Positions 13,641 through 20,671 of a stretch of 20,671 nt of DNA are shown here, in pieces; within the stretch, counting starts at the first letter, position 1; every line of letters begins with the position of its first letter. Where the stretch lies: positions 20,298-40,968 of the forward strand of contig PFJA01000117.1 in assembly GCA_002782905.1 (NCBI GenBank), in the 5' to 3' direction. The position numbers were made by a program, and so were the translations under genes. This stretch comes from Lysobacterales bacterium CG_4_10_14_3_um_filter_64_11. Lineage in GTDB: Bacteria > Pseudomonadota > Gammaproteobacteria > Xanthomonadales > Xanthomonadaceae. The notes below the pieces were generated by a model. That model did not search any database. It worked only from the letters and a program-made list of their open reading frames with translations, and had not been told where the DNA came from.

Positions 13641-13760
13641 CGATGACGAGCAATACCGCGACTCGGTCCGCGGAAGAAGCAAATTTCGGCGGGTGCAACA
13701 CGCCAGAGTCGGCATTGCGGCAAGCTACATCCCCCAGCCCGCAAGATCGGGGTTATCACC
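13641..13760. other. Unassigned sequence replacing the lost part of the second higA
   Basis: These 120 bases join the broken second higA to the next antitoxin gene. The encoded DDEQYRDSVRG is faintly like the N-terminus of IS5-type transposases. That is too short to support a call, and no terminal inverted repeat is seen. Confidence 0.3.
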
Positions 13761-13979
13761 ATGCCCCTCGAAGTCCTGGAACTTGAGTTACTCCGCCTGC
13801 CGTCCGCCGACCGCACGCGGTTGCTTGATCTCGTGATTGCCACCCTTGATGCCGACAAGACCCGAGACCAGGCATGGGACGATATCGCCGCCGCGCGCGA
13901 CGCAGGGATCGAAACAGGATATTCCCAGCCCGTTGCCGGTCGCGACGCCATCACCCGCCTGCGATCTGAGCTCACCTGA
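13761..13979 (+). CDS. Addiction-module antitoxin (RelB/StbD-like, small helical family)
   Basis: A 72-residue acidic helical protein. The opening MPLEVLELELLRLPSADRTR, followed by LLDLVIATLDAD, matches the putative addiction module component family, whose members have the form LPxxERxxLxxxLLxSLD and are partnered by ParE/RelE-type toxins. The end (AWDDIAAARDAGIETGYSQP, then VAGRDAITRLRSELT) is the expected toxin-binding tail. GGGG lies about seven bases before the ATG. The reading frame is intact, unlike its partner, whose frame begins within its stop codon. Confidence 0.8.
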   Translation: MPLEVLELELLRLPSADRTRLLDLVIATLDADKTRDQAWDDIAAARDAGIETGYSQPVAGRDAITRLRSELT

Positions 13980-14229
13980 GCTACACGCTGCATCGCGACG
14001 CGGAGCGCGAGCTCGCGCAAGCGGCACGCTTCCTCGACGAGTTCGAGCATGCGGTTGAATTGCTGATCGAGCATCCCGGAATTGGCGCACCTACTTCGGA
14101 TGACCGCCGTTGGTTTCCTCTCGCGGGTTTCCCGTACTCCACATCTACCGGCGGCTCGACTCCGGTATCCGTGTATTGGCGGTACGCCACCAGCACCGCG
14201 CCCCCGAGCATGGCCAACAGCGCCGGTAA
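13976..14229 (+). pseudogene. ParE/RelE-type toxin with lost start, internal deletion and frameshift
   Basis: The frame overlaps the antitoxin stop and reads SYTLHRDAERELAQAARF, then directly LDEFEHAVELLIEHPGIG through DDRRWFPLAGFPYS. A normal relative has about 12 more residues between AARF and LDEF. The frame then shifts by one base near 14142 (TACTCCACATCTAC), after which another frame gives IYRRLDSGIRVLAVRHQHRA and PEHGQQRR to the stop at 14227-14229. The codon at the usual overlapping start is CTG, where the TGA overlap suggests GTG or ATG once stood. Three separate defects make an active toxin unlikely. Confidence 0.8.
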
Positions 14230-14286
14230 TGCTCTCGCATAGAGGACGATTGGCCGCTCGCCTTCGCAGTGGTCCTTTCGGACTTG

Positions 14287-14406
14287 TGTGGCCGCACCAC
14301 GCCGTTACCGCTAAACTGGAGCGCCTTCGCCAGCGCGGCCCGGCAGTTACGGGCCGAATGCAATTCGGTTGGCAGCCGCCCCACCCGCCCCGCACGCGCC
14401 TTCTGA
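14287..14406 (+). repeat. Imperfect direct repeat, copy 2
   Basis: The partner of 12946-13060, ending eight bases before the lipA start. It holds GGCCCG-gcagtta-CGGGCC, a perfect 6-bp stem with a 7-base loop. In copy 1 the same place has a weaker GGCC-n6-GGCC. Because it abuts lipA it may carry the lipA promoter and leader, but I see no convincing promoter hexamers. Confidence 0.85.
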
Positions 14407-14413
14407 GCCCGCC

Positions 14414-15427
14414 ATGTCCGAGATTTCCAGCAGCAAGTCGATTCCGCTTCAGGTTCTGGGCGATGGCCCGGCCACGCTCGAACCGGGGCGCAAACAACTG
14501 GGCGGCGACAAGATCGCGCGCAGCCCGGTGCAGTTCGACGCCAATGCGCCGCTGTTGCGCAAGCCGAGCTGGATTCGGGTACGGCTGCCTTCGGGCAATG
14601 CGGTACAGACGCTCAAGGCCAAGCTGCGTGAAAACCGGCTGGTGACGGTGTGCGAGGAAGCCAGTTGCCCGAACATCCACGAGTGTTTCACCCACGGCAC
14701 CGCCACCTTCATGATCCTGGGCGAGGTCTGCACCCGCCGTTGCAGCTTCTGCGATGTGGCGCATGGCCGGCCCAAGCCGCCCGATGCCAGCGAACCGGCG
14801 TCGCTGGCACGCACCGTCGCCGACATGGGCCTGCGTTACGTGGTGATCACCTCGGTCGATCGCGACGACCTGCGCGATGGCGGTGCGCAGCACTTCGCCG
14901 ACTGCATCCGCGCGGCGCGGGCGCTGTCACCGGCGCTGAAAATCGAAATCCTGACCCCGGATTTCCGTGGCAAGGGACGCATGGAACGAGCACTGGAGAT
15001 TCTCGCCACGGCGCCGCCGGACGTGTTCAACCATAATCTGGAGACGGTGCCCGACCTGTACCCGAACGTGCGCCCTGGCGCCGATTACCAGTGGTCGCTG
15101 ACTTTATTGGCCAAGTTCAAGGCGCAGCACCCGGACATCCCGACCAAGAGCGGGATCATGCTTGGCCTCGGCGAAACCTTCGCGCAAGTGGAACAAACCC
15201 TGCGCGATCTGCGTGCGCACCAAGTCGATATGGTCACCATCGGCCAGTACCTGCAACCCACGCCGCACCACCACCCGGTGCTGCGCTACTGGACTCCCGA
15301 CGAGTTCAAGGCGCTGGAAACCCTCGGCAACGCGCTGGGCTTTACCCACGTCGCCTCCGGGCCGATGGTGCGCAGCTCGTACCATGCCGACCGGATGGCG
15401 GCGCAGGCGGGTTTGACCAAGGCTTGA
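14414..15427 (+). CDS. lipA: Lipoyl synthase (radical SAM)
   Basis: The enzyme inserts two sulfur atoms into protein-bound octanoyl groups to complete lipoate made from LipB's product. It has 337 residues. The auxiliary 4Fe-4S cluster cysteines are C80, C85 and C91 (CEEASCPNIHEC). The radical-SAM cluster cysteines are C106, C110 and C113 (CTRRCSFCDV). The C-terminal serine ligand lies in VRSSYHAD. All are present, as are the family motifs NIHECFTHGTATFMILGE, NHNLETVP and GQYLQPTPHHHPV. The ATG at 14414 is preferred over 14369 because the upstream part is the direct repeat and MSEI is a normal start. Separated from lipB by accessory DNA, it must use its own promoter or a long transcript. Confidence 0.98.
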   Translation: MSEISSSKSIPLQVLGDGPATLEPGRKQLGGDKIARSPVQFDANAPLLRKPSWIRVRLPSGNAVQTLKAKLRENRLVTVCEEASCPNIHECFTHGTATFMILGEVCTRRCSFCDVAHGRPKPPDASEPASLARTVADMGLRYVVITSVDRDDLRDGGAQHFADCIRAARALSPALKIEILTPDFRGKGRMERALEILATAPPDVFNHNLETVPDLYPNVRPGADYQWSLTLLAKFKAQHPDIPTKSGIMLGLGETFAQVEQTLRDLRAHQVDMVTIGQYLQPTPHHHPVLRYWTPDEFKALETLGNALGFTHVASGPMVRSSYHADRMAAQAGLTKA

Positions 15428-15442
15428 CCGTGTTTTACCGTT

Positions 15443-15462
15443 TGAGCGTCAGCCACCGCTCA
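15443..15462 (+). terminator. Possible hairpin terminator after lipA
   Basis: TGAGCG-tcagccac-CGCTCA makes a 6-bp stem and 8-base loop 15 bases after the lipA stop. Only GTTT follows it, so intrinsic termination would be weak. Confidence 0.3.
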
Positions 15463-15551
15463 GTTTGCGCGCTGGTTTTGCGGCATAGTGACGACTCGCT
15501 GGTGAACGCGCGGCGCTGGCGCCGGTCACAGGGCACGGTGATCGCGACCTT

Positions 15552-15567
15552 TGGCACGCGCCGTGCA
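15552..15567 (+). promoter_or_regulatory. Possible sigma-54 type -24/-12 element upstream of prc
   Basis: TGGCAC-GCGCC-GTGCA matches the consensus TGGCAC-n5-TTGCA with one mismatch, and the GG and GC pairs are ten bases apart as required. It lies 57 bases before the prc start. It is also a palindrome (GCACG-CGC-CGTGC), so it could instead be a protein-binding site or chance in GC-rich DNA. Confidence 0.3.
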
Positions 15568-15624
15568 CAACCAATCAGGCACACTGTTGAATCGCAAGTC
15601 CCGCTAATGGGGCGAGGAAAAAGC

Positions 15625-17802
15625 ATGTTCAAACGCATTCGCAATGTTGCCGTCATCGCTTTGCTGGCTCTGGCCATGGCAGTGCCGGCGACGGCTTGGG
15701 CAAAAACCGCCGCCAGCGAGTCGGTAACGCGCGCCCCGACGCGCGATCAGGCGCTTGCCGCGCAACGGGTGTATGGCCTGCTCAGCGACAGCCGCTATCA
15801 CTACAAGCCGCGCCCGCTCGATGATGCACTGTCTTCGCAGATTTTCGATGACTACCTCAAGGCGCTGGACAGCCAGAAGCTGTTCTTCACGCAGGCCGAT
15901 ATCGACGCCTTTGCCGCCTACCGCACCACCCTCGATGACGCGATCCGCAACGGCGAGTTGCAACCGGCGTTCGACATGTTCAACGTCTACATCCTGCGCG
16001 TCGGCCAGCGTGTCGCCTTTGCACGCGGCCTGCTCAAGCAGCCGTTCGACTTCACCGGCGAGGAAAGCTACCGCTTCGACCGCGAAGACGCGGTGTGGGC
16101 CAGTGACGATGCTGAACTGCAAGCCATCTGGCGTCAATACGTGAAAAACGATGCGCTGCGTCTGCAACTGGCCAACAAAAAACCCGCCGCGATTGCCGGC
16201 ACGCTGGACAAGCGTTACGCCAATCTTGCCGAGCGCGTGCAGCAGATCAAGAGTGAGGATGTGTTCCAGACCTTTCTCGACACCTACGCCAGCGCCATCG
16301 AGCCACACACCAATTACATGACGCCGCGCACCACCGAAAACTTCAACATCTCGATGCGGCTGTCACTGGAGGGCATCGGCGCAGTGCTGCAACGCCAGGA
16401 CGACTATGTGGTGATCCGCTCGGTGGTGCCGGGCGGCCCGGCCGGGCTGTCGGGCAAACTTGGCCCGGGCGATCGCATCGCCGCCGTTGGCCAGGGCCAA
16501 TCCGGGCCGATGGTGGACGTGGTGGGTTGGCGGATCGATGATGTGGTGGACCTGATCCGCGGCCCCAAGGACAGCGAAGTGCGGCTCGACATCGTGCCGG
16601 CAACCGCCAGCGAGGACGGCGCACACCAGCAAATCACCCTGATCCGACAAAAAGTGAAGCTCGAAGAGCAAACCGCCAAACGTTCGATCATCGATATCGA
16701 CAACGGCCAGGAAACACGCCGGATCGGAGTGATCACCCTGCCGACGTTCTATCTCGATTTCGAGGCGCGCCGCCGCAACGAAGCCGACTACACCTCGGCT
16801 ACCCGCGACGTAGCGCGGCTGCTGGGCGAGCTCAAGCAGGATAAAGTCGATGGCGTAGTCATCGACCTGCGCAACAATGGCGGCGGCTCGCTTACCGAAG
16901 CCATCGAACTGACCGGTCTGTTCATCGACACCGGCCCGGTGGTGCAGGTGCGGGAAGCGGCGGGTCGGGTCAGTGTGGAGACCGACGAGGATGCCGGCGT
17001 GGCGTGGAGCGGCCCGCTGGCGGTGCTGGTCAATCGCGCTTCGGCTTCGGCCTCGGAAATTTTCGCCGCTGCAATTCAGGATTACGGCCGTGGCCTGATC
17101 ATCGGCGAGCCCACGTTCGGCAAGGGCACGGTGCAGAATCTGGTCGATCTGGACCGCTGGCCGCCGAGCGAAAAACCGCGTTTTGGCCAGGTCAAACTCA
17201 CCGTCGCGCAGTTCTTCCGCATCGATGGCGGCACCACCCAACTCAAGGGCGTAGTGCCGGACATTGCCTTTCCGGTCAGCCTGGATGCCAGCGAATATGG
17301 CGAAAGCACCTTTGACAACGCCTTGCCGTGGACCCGTATCGCACCGGCACCGCACAGCCTGCTGGGCAACTTTTCGCCGCTGCTGAGCCAGCTCAACGCG
17401 CGCCACCAAAACCGTGCCGACACCGATCTCGAGTTTGTATGGTGGACCAACGACGTGGCCGAATACCGCAAGCAACGCGAGCGCAAGGAGATTTCGCTGA
17501 ATATCGCGCAGCGTCGCACCGAGCGTGATGCGCTGGAAGCCAAACGCAAACAGCGCGAAGCCGAACGCCAGGCCGCTGGCCTGGACACCCCCGCGCTGGC
17601 CAAGGCCGACGATGGCTTGCAGGCCGACGAGCGCGATATTGCTGCGCAGGTTGCCGAAGAAAAAGCGCGCGAAGAACGCCCCGACGCGCTGGTCAAGGAA
17701 AGCGCGGCAATCTTGGCCGATGCCATCGACCTGCTCAGTACCGACAGCACATTGGCAGCGGCCGTCCACCCGACGGTGGCCGCCGGCCACTGGGCCGACT
17801 GA
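15625..17802 (+). CDS. prc: Tail-specific (C-terminal processing) protease, S41 family
   Basis: A 725-residue periplasmic protease related to E. coli Prc/Tsp (682), which trims or degrades proteins from their C-termini and takes part in peptidoglycan enzyme turnover. The signal peptide is MFKRIRNVAVIALLALAMAV then PATAWA. An N-terminal Prc-specific helical domain runs over about 35-230. A PDZ domain lies near 240-330 (LEGIGAVLQ, KLGPGDRIAAVGQG). The S41 core has VVIDLRNNGGGSL, catalytic S475 (RASASASEIFAAA) and K500 (EPTFGKGTVQ). The charged C-terminal domain (about 590-700) is rich in Arg, Glu and Ala and probably helical. GAGGAA five bases upstream supports the ATG at 15625; an ATG six codons earlier is possible. 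The small downstream gene starts five bases after its stop. Confidence 0.97.
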   Translation: MFKRIRNVAVIALLALAMAVPATAWAKTAASESVTRAPTRDQALAAQRVYGLLSDSRYHYKPRPLDDALSSQIFDDYLKALDSQKLFFTQADIDAFAAYRTTLDDAIRNGELQPAFDMFNVYILRVGQRVAFARGLLKQPFDFTGEESYRFDREDAVWASDDAELQAIWRQYVKNDALRLQLANKKPAAIAGTLDKRYANLAERVQQIKSEDVFQTFLDTYASAIEPHTNYMTPRTTENFNISMRLSLEGIGAVLQRQDDYVVIRSVVPGGPAGLSGKLGPGDRIAAVGQGQSGPMVDVVGWRIDDVVDLIRGPKDSEVRLDIVPATASEDGAHQQITLIRQKVKLEEQTAKRSIIDIDNGQETRRIGVITLPTFYLDFEARRRNEADYTSATRDVARLLGELKQDKVDGVVIDLRNNGGGSLTEAIELTGLFIDTGPVVQVREAAGRVSVETDEDAGVAWSGPLAVLVNRASASASEIFAAAIQDYGRGLIIGEPTFGKGTVQNLVDLDRWPPSEKPRFGQVKLTVAQFFRIDGGTTQLKGVVPDIAFPVSLDASEYGESTFDNALPWTRIAPAPHSLLGNFSPLLSQLNARHQNRADTDLEFVWWTNDVAEYRKQRERKEISLNIAQRRTERDALEAKRKQREAERQAAGLDTPALAKADDGLQADERDIAAQVAEEKAREERPDALVKESAAILADAIDLLSTDSTLAAAVHPTVAAGHWAD

Positions 17803-17807
17803 GCGCC

Positions 17808-18152
17808 ATGCCAACCCGGTTTCATCTGCGCCTGTCCGACCCGAGCAAAGCCCGCGGCAGCGAGCCGGGGCTGGCCTTCCGTGCGCTCAGTGCCGAAGGC
17901 TTTGCCGAGGAACTGCAAAACGCATTGCGCGAGGATGGCCTGTTCAAACGTTGGCAAGCGGCACAGCCCGACCCGGACGCGGTCGATCCGGCGCTCGGCG
18001 CAACCGACCCCAACGCTGTGGTCAGCGCCGCACAGCACGATCTGGCCATCGACCTGATTGCCACCACCAGCCTCCCCGGCCCGGTGCTGCGCCACCGCCT
18101 GCGCCTGCTCGCCGGGCACGGTTGGGCATTGCATGATGTGACAGCCGTTTGA
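17808..18152 (+). CDS. Protein of unknown function coupled to prc
   Basis: A 114-residue soluble protein that I do not recognise. The first residues (MPTRFHLRLSDPSKARGSEP) look like an extended strand, followed by a helix (LSAEGFAEELQNALREDGLF), a linker rich in Pro, Asp and Ala, and a helical C-terminal half (AAQHDLAIDLIATTSLPGPV...RHRLRLLAGHG). There is no signal peptide, membrane segment or cysteine. The codon composition is like that of the neighbours, and the five-base gap after prc implies co-translation. The start ATG follows the prc TGA directly (TGAGCGCCATG) with no separate ribosome-binding site. It converges on ppc with only 57 bp between. Confidence 0.7.
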   Translation: MPTRFHLRLSDPSKARGSEPGLAFRALSAEGFAEELQNALREDGLFKRWQAAQPDPDAVDPALGATDPNAVVSAAQHDLAIDLIATTSLPGPVLRHRLRLLAGHGWALHDVTAV

Positions 18153-18180
18153 GCCACGGCACCGCGTTTTTTTAGCCCAT

Positions 18181-18205
18181 CGGGTTGAGGCGAAGCCGAA
18201 ACCCG
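18181..18205. terminator. Hairpin between convergent genes, possible shared terminator
   Basis: CGGGTT-ga-GGC-gaa-GCC-ga-AACCCG is a near-perfect hairpin in the 57-bp gap between the unknown gene and ppc. A run of seven Ts (18166-18172) lies just before it on the plus strand, so it is not a classic stem followed by Ts for either direction. Termination is plausible from its position but unproven. Confidence 0.4.
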
Positions 18206-18209
18206 CGGC

Positions 18210-20671
18210 TCAGCCAGTGTTCTGGATACCGGCGGCGATGCCGTTGACGGTGGCCACCAACGCATGAAACAACGCATCCTCGGGCCGCCCGGCGGCGCGC
18301 CAACGGGCCAACAGGTCAACCTGCAACAGGCTGATCGGATCGACGTACGGGTTGCGCAGGCGAATGCTCTGCGCCAGCCGGCGGTCGCCTTGCAGTAGAT
18401 AATCCTGGCCCTTGATCGCCAATACCGCGCTGACACAGCGCTGAAACTCCGTGGCAATGCGCGCGAAGAACGGCGCGTGAGCGGCGCCCGCGAGCTGCGA
18501 ATAGCGCTCGAAAATGGCGATGTCTGACTTCGCCAGCACCATTTCCAGGTCGTCGATCAAGGTGGCGAAAAATGGCCAGTCGCGCACCATTTGCGCCACC
18601 GCATCACGACCAAAATCGGCGATCGCGGTATCGAGCGCGGTGCCGAGTCCATACCATGCAGTCAGTCCGGCGCGATTCTGGCTCCAAGCGAACACCCACG
18701 GTATCGCGCGCAGGCGTTCGATGCCGCCACTGCCACCGCGCCGTGACGGCCGCGAACCGATGCGCAGCCGCTCGATCACATCGATCGGTGTAGCAGCGCG
18801 GAAGTAATCGGCAAATCCGGGGTCGTCATGCACCAGCGCGCGGTAATGCTGCCGCGATACGTGCGCCAATGCGTTGACCCGCTCGCGCCACAGGTCTTCG
18901 CGCGCATCGGCCGGTCGTGGACGCAGGGTGGCACGCAACACTGCACCGGCCGCCTGCTCCAGATTGCGCTCGGCCAGCGCCCGCACCCCGTATTTGCGAT
19001 GGATCACCTCGCCTTGCTCGGTCACGCGTAAAAAGCCATTGACCGAACCGCGTGGCGCGGCGATCACCGCACGCTCGGTCTTGCCGCCGCCGCGGCTGGC
19101 CGAGCCGCCACGACCATGAAAGAAGGCGATCGCGATCCCGCTTTCCTGCGCCAGCGCGGTAAGCGCCACTTGGGTGCGCTGCAACGCCCAGCGCGAGGCC
19201 AGCAAGCCGCCATCCTTGGCGCTGTCGGAATAGCCGAGCATCACCAATTGCCGGTCGCCGCGTTGCCGTAGATGCGCGCGATACACCGGGTCGGCGAACA
19301 ATGAGCGCAGCGTCGCCTCGGCTGCCTGCAAGTCGGCAACGGTTTCAAACAGCGGCGCGACATCAATCGGGATGGCATTGCCGTGCTCGACGCAACCCGC
19401 CACCCGTGCCAATGCCAACACCGCCAGGGCATCGGCGGCACTGCGGCTCATGCTGACGATGTACGGACCAATCGCCTGTGCGCCATAGTGTTGCCGCGCC
19501 GTGGCAACGGCGCGAAATACCGCCAGTACCGGCGCTGCGATTTCAGCATCCGGCTTCGCCGGTGCGTGGCCGGCGATCAAGCCATGCAGCATCGGCGCGC
19601 GCGCGCCTGGATCGCTGTCGGCAAACGCGGGCTGCTGCACCAAGGCCGCCAGCGCGGCGTCGTGCACCGCTGAATCCTGGCGCAAATCCAGCGTCGCCAG
19701 ATGAAAACCGAAACAGCGCAGGCGTCGAAGCAAACGCCCCAGCGCAAACTGGCCGGCGTGCGCGCCGCGATGCACGGCCAAACTGGCATCGATGCCATCC
19801 AGATCGGCGGCAAACTCGTGCGGGTTGGCATAGCCAGCCTCGCTACCGCGCACAGTGGCGCTGAGGCGGGCAGCGATCAACGCCAGCAACTCGCGATACG
19901 GCATGTCGCCTTCGCGCGCCGGCTTGCGCGCCGCCACTTTCGGCAGCAACTGCCGATACCGGGCGAGTCGATCGAGCACTGCCTGATCCACCGCCACCCG
20001 CAACAGCGATTGGGTAAGCACGGTGCGCAACGCCAGCACATCGCGCCGGTACGCCTGCAACACGGTGGCGCGTTGCGCTTGCAGGGTATCGAGCATGGTG
20101 TCGGCGCCGACGTTCGGATTGCCGTCCATGTCGCCACCAACCCAAGTGGCAAATTGCAGCACCGGCGGCAACGCCGGGCACTGGCCGTAGGCGGCGGTCA
20201 CTGCCTCGGTGAGCGCCTCGTGAAAGCCCGGCACCACCCGATACAACACTTCGCTGAGGTAATAACCGACGTGCTCCATTTCATCGCGCACGCTCGGTTT
20301 CACCATCGGCATGTCGCTGGTCTGCCACGCCGAAGTAAACGCCACCCGGACGCGCGCGCGGCCCTTGCGCCGCTCGTCCGGGGTGAGCGTGTGGTCGATG
20401 TCATCGACCAGGCGCCGCACCACCTCGCGCTCCTTGTCCAGCAGCACCCGCCGCACCGACTCCGTGGGGTGCGCGGTGAACACCGGCTGCACGCACAGCC
20501 GCTTCAGCACCTGCTCGAGTTCGGCATAGTCGACACCGGCTGCGCGCAATTCGTGCAACACCGCTTCCAGGCTGCCCGGCTGCGCGGCCGCGCCGGCTTT
20601 CTGGTATTCGCGGCGACGGCGAATCCGATGCACGCGCTCGGCCAGATTCACCGCCTGGAACCACAACGCAA
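18210..20671 (-). CDS. ppc: Phosphoenolpyruvate carboxylase (N-terminus beyond right edge)
   Basis: The enzyme adds bicarbonate to phosphoenolpyruvate to give oxaloacetate, replenishing the TCA cycle. The frame is open to the right edge. The fragment has about 820 residues, and its first catalytic motif (VFTAHPTES, codons around 20469) lies some 70 residues closer to the fragment's start than in E. coli PEPC (883 residues), so about 70 N-terminal residues lie outside. Catalytic motifs are intact: LGYSDSAKDGGLLASRW (about 19190-19245), FFHGRGGSASRGGGKTERAV (about 19065-19120), RAIPWVFAWSQNRAGLTAWY, and the end LRNPYVDPISLLQVDLL...NGIAAGIQNTG. The C-terminal NTG, which is needed for activity in this family, is present. 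No lesions are seen. Confidence 0.97.
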   Translation of the reverse strand, partial: ALWFQAVNLAERVHRIRRRREYQKAGAAAQPGSLEAVLHELRAAGVDYAELEQVLKRLCVQPVFTAHPTESVRRVLLDKEREVVRRLVDDIDHTLTPDERRKGRARVRVAFTSAWQTSDMPMVKPSVRDEMEHVGYYLSEVLYRVVPGFHEALTEAVTAAYGQCPALPPVLQFATWVGGDMDGNPNVGADTMLDTLQAQRATVLQAYRRDVLALRTVLTQSLLRVAVDQAVLDRLARYRQLLPKVAARKPAREGDMPYRELLALIAARLSATVRGSEAGYANPHEFAADLDGIDASLAVHRGAHAGQFALGRLLRRLRCFGFHLATLDLRQDSAVHDAALAALVQQPAFADSDPGARAPMLHGLIAGHAPAKPDAEIAAPVLAVFRAVATARQHYGAQAIGPYIVSMSRSAADALAVLALARVAGCVEHGNAIPIDVAPLFETVADLQAAEATLRSLFADPVYRAHLRQRGDRQLVMLGYSDSAKDGGLLASRWALQRTQVALTALAQESGIAIAFFHGRGGSASRGGGKTERAVIAAPRGSVNGFLRVTEQGEVIHRKYGVRALAERNLEQAAGAVLRATLRPRPADAREDLWRERVNALAHVSRQHYRALVHDDPGFADYFRAATPIDVIERLRIGSRPSRRGGSGGIERLRAIPWVFAWSQNRAGLTAWYGLGTALDTAIADFGRDAVAQMVRDWPFFATLIDDLEMVLAKSDIAIFERYSQLAGAAHAPFFARIATEFQRCVSAVLAIKGQDYLLQGDRRLAQSIRLRNPYVDPISLLQVDLLARWRAAGRPEDALFHALVATVNGIAAGIQNTG

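Noticed and set aside
13641..13760. Possible IS5-type transposase fragment
   Set aside because: The likeness is limited to about a dozen residues, and no inverted repeats or further transposase motifs were found.
16363..17814. Minus-strand open frame of 483 codons
   Set aside because: It lies entirely antisense to prc, whose frame has a complete set of catalytic motifs. Long antisense frames are expected in GC-rich DNA.

Overview
The window is high-GC, densely coded gammaproteobacterial chromosome, most likely from the Xanthomonadales (Lysobacterales: Xanthomonadaceae or Rhodanobacteraceae). This rests on gene neighbourhoods (polA beside a DUF2782 gene; gpmI-envC-ctpA; ybeD-lipB-lipA), the GC-rich codon use, and scattered inverted repeats of the CATTGCGAGGAGCGAAGCG and CGTCATTCCCGCGAAAGCGG types. 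The lineage is an inference; no rRNA or tRNA gene is present to confirm it.

Layout. 1-2000: 5' part of polA on the minus strand, running off the left edge. 2138-3232: a secreted DUF2782 protein and a gamma-class carbonic anhydrase-like protein, both plus strand. 3140-3651: a Phd/YefM-type antitoxin followed, with a TGATG overlap, by the stump of a zeta-toxin gene cut off just after its Walker A motif. 3759-5453: a secreted M28 aminopeptidase-like lipoprotein. 5454-5905: a repeat-bearing intergenic region. 5906-6571: an exported protein made of seven 18-residue VNG repeats. 6670-11068: gpmI, envC and the S41 protease ctpA, a glycolysis and cell-wall block. 11304-15427: ybeD, lipB and lipA for lipoate synthesis, with about 2.2 kb of accessory DNA wedged between lipB and lipA. 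15625-18152: the tail-specific protease prc/tsp and a small unknown protein. 18210-20671: ppc (PEP carboxylase) on the minus strand, its N-terminus beyond the right edge.

The most unusual part is the lipB-lipA interval. After an ABM-domain protein and a small zinc-ribbon protein come two imperfect direct repeats of about 115-120 bp (12946-13060 and 14287-14406). They bracket a set of decaying toxin-antitoxin genes: a frameshifted higA, a truncated and frameshifted higB, a second higA broken after about 25 codons, an intact addiction-module antitoxin, and a parE-like toxin with a lost start codon, an internal deletion and a frameshift. Three separate one-base losses fall within about 1.1 kb, while every housekeeping gene around them reads cleanly. 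This looks like genuine decay of an accessory island. With the zeta-toxin stump at 3.2 kb, the window holds two independent sites of toxin loss with the antitoxin kept.

I found no CRISPR array, complete insertion sequence, prophage, biosynthetic cluster or RNA gene, and no convincing new multi-gene system. The real novelty candidates are the repeat-bracketed toxin-antitoxin graveyard, the Phd-zeta pairing, the VNG-repeat protein and the unknown protein between prc and ppc.
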